Below are positions 26,327 through 33,358 of a stretch of 64,000 nt of DNA, in pieces. Source of the DNA: Dorea phocaeensis (GTDB lineage Bacteria; Bacillota; Clostridia; Lachnospirales; Lachnospiraceae). The DNA lies in contig NZ_OEPZ01000001.1 in the NCBI RefSeq assembly GCF_900240315.1, positions 682,001 through 746,000 on the forward strand. Reading direction: 5' to 3'. The notes under the pieces were generated by a model. The model did no database searches. It saw nothing but the letters and a program-made list of their open reading frames with translations, and had not been told where the DNA came from. How positions within the stretch are numbered: position 1 is the stretch's first letter; every line of letters starts with the position of its first letter. The position numbers and the translations under genes were made by a program.

Positions 26327-28087
26327 TTACTGATAATGGGTAATCACAATCTGAGGCGTCATCTGTCCCTGATACTCATTGAGATCTGGATAATAGGTCA
26401 GGGACATCCGAATATCTCTTCCTCTTCCCGTCAACAGCTCTTCTTCTGCCTTTTGTCCATATCGTTCTTTTACACACGCAAGGAAATTTTCTGCGTCTCG
26501 AAAACACAGTGCGTCTATCGATACTCCTCTTCCGTCTCTGACGCGAAGCTTTAGTACGCTGCGATTTTTCCCCAGGATTCTGGCTCCTAGAAGCTCCACA
26601 TTTCGAGCTGCAAATACCGGCTTGGCATTCCCTTTTCCAAAGGGCTCCAAAAGCGACAGCTCTTCTATAAATTCTTCCGTTACACAGGAAAACGGAAGTT
26701 CCATGTCAATGACCACTTTTTCCTGCATCTCTTCTTCCGTCAGCGTACAACATTCATTCAGCATCCTGCGAAATTTCTCCACGTTACAGCTTTCCAACGA
26801 GAACCCTGCCGCCATTTTATGACCTCCGTATCGCGTCAAAAGTTCCTTACAGCGGCTTAGCTCCTCGTACATATGATACGTCTCAATGGAACGCCCGGAC
26901 CCTTTGACACCTTCTTCCGCATCCGTCAGCACAAAGGTCGGCCGGTGATAACACTCCCGAATCCGTCCTGCTACGATTCCCGCAAGACTTTCATGGCAGC
27001 CCGCAAGATAGATCACCAGCACCCGGTCCTTTGAAAGACTTGTGGTTTCTACCAGTTCTTTCGCCTGCTCTACTGCTACTTCTGTCAGATCTTTGCGGCT
27101 GTCATTGAGCGCCTTTAAATCTCCCGCCAAAAGAGCCGCCTCTTTTTCGCTTTTGCTTCGAAGCAGATTTAATGCCCGCTTCGCAGTATCCAGACGTCCG
27201 CTGGCATTCAGACAAGGCCCCAGTACAAATCCGATGTGGCAGGCGTTCACCCGTCTGCGGTCAATTCCCGTACACTCCATCAGCGCCTTTAACCCAAGGT
27301 TCGAAGTCCGCCCCAGCATCTGCAGCCCTTCCCGAACCAGAATCCGGTTCTCACCTTCTAAGTCCATAACGTCGCCTACCGTAGCAATAGCCACATTTTC
27401 AATCAAATCATCAAAATCCTCTTCATCTCTTCCCATGGCCTCTCCTAATGCCTCAATCAGCTTATAGGCAATGGTTGCACCACAAAGTCCCGAAAAGGGA
27501 TAATCACAATCCTTCTGCTTTGGATCAATGACTGCATCTGCCGGCGGAAGGTGGTACCTCTTCTTTCCTTCTGTTTCCTCATAAGGAATCTCATGATGAT
27601 CCGTCACGATCACGGTCATTCCAAGACTTTTCCCATAGGCAATCTCCCTGGAAGCCGCGATCCCGTTGTCACAAGTAACAATGGTATCTGCCCCTTCCTG
27701 ATATGCCCGTTCCACCAATTCCATGCTCAATCCATATCCATCTGCGATCCGATCCGGAATATCACTGTCTACTTTCGCTCCAAGTCTCTCCAGCCCTTCC
27801 ATCAAAATATAGGTCGCGTTGACTCCATCAATATCATAATCTCCTATAATTCGGATTTTGCATCCTTCTGCAATCTTCTCCCGAAGGATATCCACCGCCT
27901 TTGACATATCCTTCATCAACATCCCATCTTTCAGATCGGCCAGTGTTCCATTCAGATACTGGTCAATCGCATCATCTCCCACAATATCCCGGTTACGGAT
28001 CAGACACGCCAGTCTGGGACTAATATGGTATTTTTTCCCAATTGCTTCAAAATCAGCACCCTTTCTCAAAAGCACCCATTTTTCCAT
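26327..28087 (-). CDS. recJ: Single-stranded-DNA-specific exonuclease RecJ
   Basis: 5'-3' ssDNA exonuclease of recombination and repair. The 586-aa protein shows the DHH phosphoesterase motifs: IRIIGDYDIDGVNATYIL (motif I), TIVTCDNG (II), VIVTDHHEIP (III), and DAVIDPKQKDCDYPFSGLCGATIAYKLI (IV). The DHHA1 segment contains VKGSGRSIETYHMYEEL and GGHKMAAGFSLE, and a C-terminal OB-like domain follows. It is downstream of the secDF terminator, so it likely has its own promoter in the 77-bp gap or in the terminator region. Confidence 0.95.
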   Translation of the reverse strand: MEKWVLLRKGADFEAIGKKYHISPRLACLIRNRDIVGDDAIDQYLNGTLADLKDGMLMKDMSKAVDILREKIAEGCKIRIIGDYDIDGVNATYILMEGLERLGAKVDSDIPDRIADGYGLSMELVERAYQEGADTIVTCDNGIAASREIAYGKSLGMTVIVTDHHEIPYEETEGKKRYHLPPADAVIDPKQKDCDYPFSGLCGATIAYKLIEALGEAMGRDEEDFDDLIENVAIATVGDVMDLEGENRILVREGLQMLGRTSNLGLKALMECTGIDRRRVNACHIGFVLGPCLNASGRLDTAKRALNLLRSKSEKEAALLAGDLKALNDSRKDLTEVAVEQAKELVETTSLSKDRVLVIYLAGCHESLAGIVAGRIRECYHRPTFVLTDAEEGVKGSGRSIETYHMYEELSRCKELLTRYGGHKMAAGFSLESCNVEKFRRMLNECCTLTEEEMQEKVVIDMELPFSCVTEEFIEELSLLEPFGKGNAKPVFAARNVELLGARILGKNRSVLKLRVRDGRGVSIDALCFRDAENFLACVKERYGQKAEEELLTGRGRDIRMSLTYYPDLNEYQGQMTPQIVITHYQ

Positions 28088-28112
28088 CTTGTCTTATTCT
28101 CCTCTTGTTCTA

Positions 28113-28160
28113 TAAAAAACGGACTGCTGCAAAGAAAATAAATCCCCGCAACAGTCCATT
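28113..28160 (-). terminator. Rho-independent terminator of secDF
   Basis: On the minus strand GGACTGTTGC (28148-28157) pairs with GCAGCAGTCC (28121-28130; one G-U), followed by a T run. It lies just after the secDF stop and just before recJ. Confidence 0.85.
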
Positions 28161-28164
28161 GTTC

Positions 28165-30432
28165 TTATTTCTGTTTCTTTTCTGCTTTTTTCTCAAGCTT
28201 TGCCTTCATAACATACCACAATGCTCCTGTGATACATACAGAAGAATATGCTCCTGCTATAATACCAACCATAAGCGGAAGCGCAAACTCACGAACGGAG
28301 CTGACTCCCAAAACAAACAGTACCGCTACCATTACGAACGTAGTCAGTGAAGTATAAATACTTCTGGTCAGCGTCTGTGTGATACTCTTGTTTACCACCT
28401 CTGCAAGATCCGTTGTTCTCGTCTTGTAACGAAGTTCCTCACGGATACGGTCAAAGATAACGATGGTTGCATTGATAGAATATCCAACGATGGTCAGCAT
28501 ACATGCAATAAATGTATTTCCTACAGAAATTCTTGCCACTGCGTAGAATACCATTACAATCAGTACGTCATGGAGCAGCGCCAGTACTGCACTCGTTGCA
28601 AACCGGATATCCTTAAATCTAAACCAGATGTAAAGCAGCATACAGATTGTCGCAATAATCACTGCCACTACTGCATCCTGACGCATTTCATTGCTGACAG
28701 TAGAACTGATATTTTCTGCTGTAATCTTGGAAGTATCTACACCAAATTCATCTGCCATCGCCTGATTCAACGCTTCTCTTTCCTTCAGATCCAGTGTTAC
28801 CGTCTTGATAATTACCTGCTTCGTTCCAGCTACTTTCTGGGTCTGTACATTGTGATCTCCGGTTACCTCTTCAATGACCGGCACAATCTCACTGTCAATC
28901 TCTTCAATGCTGTAAGCCTTGTCGAAGGTTACGTTGGTTGACGTTCCTCCTTCAAATTCCAGACTGTATGCAAATGCGCCCTTGCCTGTTGCAGAGTTAA
29001 CTCCCATATAGATAACTCCTGCCACAATCACAGCCAGTGAAATACCAAAGAATACTTTTTTCTTCTTCAGGAAGTCGAAAGCTTTCCGCTCCTTCTGCGG
29101 ACGATAATACAGTCTTTCCTTCTTAAGTCCCACTGCATAGAATGCATATACGATCATTCTGGTAATTACCAGCGCCGTAAACATGGATACGATAATACCA
29201 ATGGCAAGTGTCTGTGCAAAGCCCTTCACAGAACCGGAACCTTTGAACCACAGCACTGCCGCAGCAATCAACGTTGTAACGTTTCCGTCCACAATCGCAG
29301 ACAACGCTTTTCCAAAACCGGTTTTCAGAGAGTTCTTCACACTCTTTCCGCGGCTTAATTCCTCTCTCACACGAGCGAAGATAATGACGTTTGCATCCAC
29401 CGCCATACCAATACTTAAGATGATACCTGCAATACCCGGAAGCGTCAGTGTTACGTTAAACGCATTCAGAATCACCAGGACAAGTCCTGTGTAAATCAAA
29501 AGCGCAAGACTGGATGCCAGTCCGCCCAGCGAATAAACACAAATCATAAAAATAAATACGATGGCAAGTCCGATTGCCCCTGCCTGTACACTCGTCTTAA
29601 CCGCTTTTTCTCCAAGCTGAGCTCCTACAACATTGGATCTTAATTCCTCCAATTCCAGCTTCAAGCCACCAATACGAATGGTAGACGCAAGGGTGTCTGC
29701 ATCTTCGAATGTCATGGAACCGGAGATCTCTGCCTGTCCGTCTTCAATTGCCTCATTTACATTCGGTACACTGACGAATGCCCCGTCATAGTAAATTCCG
29801 ATGGATTCTCCCGCTGCTGCTGCCGCTCTTGTTGCATCCGCAAATTTTGTCGTCCCCTCATCGGTAAACACCAGAGATACTACATTTTTATTGGCATTGG
29901 TTGTCTCATCCTGTCTGGTTCCTGCTTTTGCACTCTTAACGTCCACACCTTCTAAAACAATGCTTCCATCTGCCTTCAATTCATCAATTGTCTTCGTTAA
30001 CTTATAGTCCTCTGCCTCGTTGCCGGTATTATTTACCCTTTCATAATTGGCTGTTCCGTCGCTTCCTGTCTGCTTAATAAAATACAAGCTTCCAGGCTGT
30101 CCCAGATCTTCCAGGATCTCATTTGCATCAGACACTCCCGGAATTTCAATATTGATCCGGTCGTCTCCTTCCTGGTAAACACTCGCCTCTGTGCTGTACT
30201 GCTCCACACGTTTCTGCAGTTTATAGATGGTGTCACTCATCTCTTCTTCTGTCGGATTCTCATCCTTGACCTGATACGTGATACTAACACCACCCGCCAG
30301 ATCCAACCCCAGCTTGATGTTCTTCATCGCACCGGTTCCGTCTTTTCCGAATCCGACCAGCACTGTAAATCCCAGTACCGCAATCAGTACCGCAGTCGTG
30401 ATCAGACTCAGCACGCCTTTTTTCTTGTTCAT
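28165..30432 (-). CDS. secDF: Protein translocase SecDF (fused SecD and SecF)
   Basis: Proton-driven helper of SecYEG export. The 755-aa fusion has SecD (KLGLDLAGGVSITYQV, P1 periplasmic domain, then GLAIVFIFMICVYSLGGL and the MAVDANVIIFARVREEL motif) up to ~430. SecF follows (FLKKKKVFFGISLAVIVAGVI, EFEGGTSTNV, GYSINATIVIFDRIREEL). About twelve membrane spans. The fusion form is common in Firmicutes. It lies 46 bp downstream of the SCIFF maturase, a linkage often seen for the SCIFF locus; YajC is not present here. Confidence 0.95.
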   Translation of the reverse strand: MNKKKGVLSLITTAVLIAVLGFTVLVGFGKDGTGAMKNIKLGLDLAGGVSITYQVKDENPTEEEMSDTIYKLQKRVEQYSTEASVYQEGDDRINIEIPGVSDANEILEDLGQPGSLYFIKQTGSDGTANYERVNNTGNEAEDYKLTKTIDELKADGSIVLEGVDVKSAKAGTRQDETTNANKNVVSLVFTDEGTTKFADATRAAAAAGESIGIYYDGAFVSVPNVNEAIEDGQAEISGSMTFEDADTLASTIRIGGLKLELEELRSNVVGAQLGEKAVKTSVQAGAIGLAIVFIFMICVYSLGGLASSLALLIYTGLVLVILNAFNVTLTLPGIAGIILSIGMAVDANVIIFARVREELSRGKSVKNSLKTGFGKALSAIVDGNVTTLIAAAVLWFKGSGSVKGFAQTLAIGIIVSMFTALVITRMIVYAFYAVGLKKERLYYRPQKERKAFDFLKKKKVFFGISLAVIVAGVIYMGVNSATGKGAFAYSLEFEGGTSTNVTFDKAYSIEEIDSEIVPVIEEVTGDHNVQTQKVAGTKQVIIKTVTLDLKEREALNQAMADEFGVDTSKITAENISSTVSNEMRQDAVVAVIIATICMLLYIWFRFKDIRFATSAVLALLHDVLIVMVFYAVARISVGNTFIACMLTIVGYSINATIVIFDRIREELRYKTRTTDLAEVVNKSITQTLTRSIYTSLTTFVMVAVLFVLGVSSVREFALPLMVGIIAGAYSSVCITGALWYVMKAKLEKKAEKKQK

Positions 30433-30478
30433 GCCGCTACTTCCTTTCTTAATTCCTTCCCTTATAATGATATATGTA

Positions 30479-31879
30479 TTATACGTCAGCCAAGGCTGCC
30501 TTCATCATAATCGCACATTCTACACGCTTGCGCTGCATTTCACAGCCAATATCATAGGCATCATGAATGGTGCCATGGAAATTATAGGCATTCGCCATAC
30601 ATCCGCCGCTGCAGTAAAATTTCGCAAAACAATCCCTGCACTTATCCTTGGAATAGACATTGCAGCTTCTGAACTCGTCTGCAATCTCCGGCTTTACAAT
30701 TCCCTCATCTACGTTACCCATCAGAAATTCTTCCTGTCCAACGAACTGATGGCACGGATAAAGATCCCCCCACGGAGTCACAGCCAGGTATTCCGTTCCT
30801 GATCCACATCCGGATAAGCGTTTTGCCACACACGGCCCACCGTCTAAGTCTATCATAAAATGGAAGAAATTAAACCCTTTTCCCTCTTTCTCCCGCTCAA
30901 TCATCATCTTCGCAAGCTTGTCGTATTCTTCCATAATCACCGGAAGATCTTCCTTACGGATTGCGTACGGATCACTCTCATCCCCTACAACCGGTTCAAT
31001 CGACATCTGCTTGAATCCCAGATCTGCAAAGTGCAGAATATCCTCTGAGAAATCCAGATTATTTCTGGTAAAAGTTCCTCGAACATAATACTTCTCCTGA
31101 TTCCGGCTCTCGGCCAGCTTCTGGAACTTCGGAACGATCAGATTATAGCTTCCTGCTCCGTTTCTAAATGGACGCATCCGGTCATTGACTTCTCTTCGTC
31201 CGTCCAGGCTCAGTACTACGTTGTCCATTTCTTTATTGACAAACTCCTGAATCTCATCATTTAACAACACTCCATTTGTCGTAATGGTAAAACGGAAATG
31301 TTTGTCGTGAAGTTTCTCCTGCTCTCTTCCGTAAGCGACCAGGTCTTTCACTACCTGCCAATTCATCAGCGGTTCTCCTCCAAAGAAATCCACTTCCAGA
31401 TTTCTCCGGTTGCCGGAATTTGCAATCAGAAAATCCAGCGCCTTCTTGCCCACTTCAAAACTCATCAGCGCGCGTCTCCCATGATATTCCCCCTCTTCTG
31501 CAAAGCAGTATTTGCAAGCCAGGTTACAATCATGCGCAATATGAAGACAAAGAGCCTTTACCACCGTCTTTCTCTTCTTTACTTCATCAATCATGCATTC
31601 ATAAGTATCCGGAACGAACAGTCTCCCTTCTTCTGTCAGCTCCACAACGTCAGAAAATGCGTCCCGAATCTCTGACTCCTGATACGTTCCGCTGAGCTTT
31701 TCAATCACACCTTCTAAAACAGAAGGCTCCAAAAGTTCTTCCTTTGTATAGTCTTTTCCAGGCTCGTTTAAACTCTCAATCACGTCATAACACAAGTCGT
31801 CCACCACGTGAACGGCTCCGCTTATCACATCCATTACAATATTATATCCATTATTACGGTACTGGTGAATCACAGCCAT
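30479..31879 (-). CDS. scfB: SCIFF peptide radical-SAM maturase
   Basis: Installs a Cys-to-Thr-type thioether cross-link in the SCIFF peptide (known for the family). The 466-aa protein has the radical-SAM motif HDCNLACKYCFAEEG (CxxxCxxC near residue 115), the GGEPLMNW motif, and a C-terminal SPASM-type domain binding two more clusters (CVAKRLSGCGSGTEYLA, YPCHQF, and CRDCFAKFYCSGGC). The N-terminal ~90 residues are the peptide-binding RRE-like part. The peptide gene lies upstream with 209 bp between; AAGGGG precedes the ATG. Confidence 0.95.
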   Translation of the reverse strand: MAVIHQYRNNGYNIVMDVISGAVHVVDDLCYDVIESLNEPGKDYTKEELLEPSVLEGVIEKLSGTYQESEIRDAFSDVVELTEEGRLFVPDTYECMIDEVKKRKTVVKALCLHIAHDCNLACKYCFAEEGEYHGRRALMSFEVGKKALDFLIANSGNRRNLEVDFFGGEPLMNWQVVKDLVAYGREQEKLHDKHFRFTITTNGVLLNDEIQEFVNKEMDNVVLSLDGRREVNDRMRPFRNGAGSYNLIVPKFQKLAESRNQEKYYVRGTFTRNNLDFSEDILHFADLGFKQMSIEPVVGDESDPYAIRKEDLPVIMEEYDKLAKMMIEREKEGKGFNFFHFMIDLDGGPCVAKRLSGCGSGTEYLAVTPWGDLYPCHQFVGQEEFLMGNVDEGIVKPEIADEFRSCNVYSKDKCRDCFAKFYCSGGCMANAYNFHGTIHDAYDIGCEMQRKRVECAIMMKAALADV

Positions 31880-32025
31880 ATACCCCTTTCTATTTTCCTA
31901 TTCTTCCGGCTTCTCTGCCGGTGCCGCATACTGCTTTCACACAGCACCGAACTTTACCGCCGGATTCTCTTCCTTGTCCACAACATTTCTCGCCCAGATC
32001 CGTTTTACCCGGAGATGCCAGTAAC

Positions 32026-32057
32026 GCAAAAGAAACAGCGACCCTTAAGACCGCTGT
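32026..32057 (-). terminator. Terminator/attenuator between SCIFF and its maturase
   Basis: On the minus strand ACAGCGGTC (32049-32057) pairs with GGTCGCTGT (32035-32043) over 9 bp (two G-U) around loop TTAAG, followed by TTTCTTTTG. It begins about 30 bases after the SCIFF stop. It would let the peptide be made in excess of the maturase, which depends on read-through. Confidence 0.75.
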
Positions 32058-32088
32058 CTCCGAGTATTCCATATGACCTGAATCTTTC

Positions 32089-32232
32089 TTATTTCTTCTG
32101 CTCGCAAGTCTGATTTCCTACGGTACAGGATGTCTTGCATGCAGACTGACAGGATGTCTGGCACTCACCGCATCCACTCTTCTTTAAGTTGTTGTTCATC
32201 GTCTGTGTATTTAATGTCTTTACGTGTTTCAT
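32089..32232 (-). CDS. scfA: SCIFF ranthipeptide precursor (six cysteines)
   Basis: A 47-aa ribosomal peptide beginning MKHVKTLNTQTM, with cysteines at 21, 24, 28, 32, 36 and 43 in the pattern CGECQTSCQSACKTSC ... C. This is the 'six cysteines in forty-five' family, nearly universal in Clostridia, and the substrate of the adjacent radical-SAM enzyme. AAGGAGG lies nine bases before the ATG. It has its own consensus promoter and a following terminator. Function in the cell is not settled; quorum or regulatory roles have been proposed for the class. Confidence 0.96.
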   Translation of the reverse strand: MKHVKTLNTQTMNNNLKKSGCGECQTSCQSACKTSCTVGNQTCEQKK

Positions 32233-32267
32233 GTCCACATTCCTCCTTACTTTGCTTAACTTCTGTT

Positions 32268-32296
32268 ATTATACCATCTTCCCTTCATTTTCGCAA
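32268..32296 (-). promoter_or_regulatory. Promoter of scfA
   Basis: -35 TTGCGA (32291-32296), 17-bp spacer, perfect -10 TATAAT (32268-32273), just after the TIGR04086 stop and 35 bp before the SCIFF ATG. Confidence 0.85.
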
Positions 32297-32304
32297 TGCT
32301 TTTA

Positions 32305-32679
32305 TCACGAAATCATCCCTCCTGCCATACCGCCTCCCGCACACAGGATGAATGCCGTCAGCAAATTACCTCCGCTTCCATTCAACGTATGATAAACGCC
32401 AAGGGTAATCAGAAGCAGTAGCACAAAATAGCCGGTGCCAAGCAGCATTCCCCACAAGAATCTTCTTGTCTTCGCCATCTTTCCAATCACAACGCCCCCA
32501 GCCAGTGTAGAGGTAAGATAAATTCCGATAATAGCTGCCGACACCGTCTTCTCATTCAATTCCAGCTTGTAAAGCGCTATAGTCAAAAGAAGAAGCAACA
32601 CTCCCGTAATGACATAAGACAGCAACAGCGATTTCAGAACCCACATCACTTTCGATTCCTTTTGCAGATGTTTTTCCAT
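32305..32679 (-). CDS. TIGR04086 family membrane protein
   Basis: A 124-aa protein with four hydrophobic segments in two halves (VLKSLLLSYVITGVLLLLLTIALY; then AAIIGIYLTSTLAGGVVIG; a third and fourth after RRFLWG, ending LLTAFILCAGGGMAGGM). I assign TIGR04086 from this pattern and from its position next to SCIFF, where the family is usually found. Function unknown. The ATG at 32679 is chosen over 32685 for spacing after AAGGAGG. It lies 57 bp downstream of spoVT. Confidence 0.82.
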   Translation of the reverse strand: MEKHLQKESKVMWVLKSLLLSYVITGVLLLLLTIALYKLELNEKTVSAAIIGIYLTSTLAGGVVIGKMAKTRRFLWGMLLGTGYFVLLLLITLGVYHTLNGSGGNLLTAFILCAGGGMAGGMIS

Positions 32680-32736
32680 CCTCATCCCTCCTTGTCTCTG
32701 TCACATCGTATGCGGAACTTCTTTCCGGTATGCCTA

Positions 32737-33282
32737 TTACTGCTCCATTTGGCTTCCTAAAAATTCTGCTGCGCACTGCGCCATCTTCTGCTCCAGTTCT
32801 CCAAAGGGCTTCTTTGCTTCTTTTTCAAGCAAAATCACCCCGCCGATTACATCTCCTGCACAGATTACCGGCCATAAAACCTCATGCGCATAATTTTCTG
32901 CCTTCTCATCTATAGTCACATATCCCGTCTCTCCCTCCGATGCCGCAATCATCTTTCTGCCTGCAAGTGCATTTTCTAATGTCCGGTTGATATATCGCTC
33001 CTTCCAGTCCTTTTTTCCACTTCCAGCTGCCGCAATCACCTGATCCATATCACAGATCAACACCAGACAATTCAATACCCGAGACAGACTCTTAGCATAC
33101 TGTTCGGCAAAAGCTGACAATTCTCCAATGGGCGAATATTTTTTCAGGATTACTTCCCCTTCTCTGTCTGTAAAGATTTCCAACGGATCTCCCTCCCGGA
33201 TTCTCAAAGTCCTCCTGATTTCTTTCGGTATCACCACTCTTCCAAGATCATCGATTCTTCTGACTATCCCCGTTGCTTTCAT
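32737..33282 (-). CDS. spoVT: Stage V sporulation protein T
   Basis: Forespore transcription regulator. The 181-aa protein has an AbrB-type swapped-hairpin DNA-binding domain at the N-terminus (MKATGIVRRIDDLGRVVIPKEI, RREGDPLEIF-like strand) and a C-terminal GAF-like domain (residues ~55-180). Length fits SpoVT. Expected to modulate sigma-G genes late in sporulation. A possible sporulation-type promoter and a long leader hairpin lie directly upstream (33283-33353). In Bacillus spoVT sits near mfd; here the surface-protein island and an amidase separate it from the mfd block. Confidence 0.93.
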   Translation of the reverse strand: MKATGIVRRIDDLGRVVIPKEIRRTLRIREGDPLEIFTDREGEVILKKYSPIGELSAFAEQYAKSLSRVLNCLVLICDMDQVIAAAGSGKKDWKERYINRTLENALAGRKMIAASEGETGYVTIDEKAENYAHEVLWPVICAGDVIGGVILLEKEAKKPFGELEQKMAQCAAEFLGSQMEQ

Positions 33283-33353
33283 AAAAAAACTCCTCCACTT
33301 ACTGTACTTTCCATTTTTGGAAATAGTATCTGTAAATGGAGGAATTTTATACC
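33283..33353 (-). promoter_or_regulatory. spoVT leader: long hairpin with T run, and candidate sigma-G/F promoter
   Basis: On the minus strand CTCCATTTAC (about 33333-33342) pairs with GTAAGTGGAG (33293-33302), continuing inward with bulges to a TTTCC/GGAAA tip. It is followed by GAG and seven T, then the spoVT ATG, so it could end the surface-gene transcript and also bury the spoVT SD (GTGGAGGAG). GGTATA (33348-33353) and GATACTA (33324-33330), 17 bp apart, resemble forespore sigma -35/-10 elements. Confidence 0.5.
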
Positions 33354-33358
33354 TTATT

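Noticed and set aside
31890-32072. A 60-codon, cysteine-containing frame between SCIFF and its maturase (minus strand)
   Set aside because: Its start has only a weak SD and it runs through the SCIFF terminator. Base pairing in the region looks more like RNA structure. Kept as an RNA candidate, not a gene.
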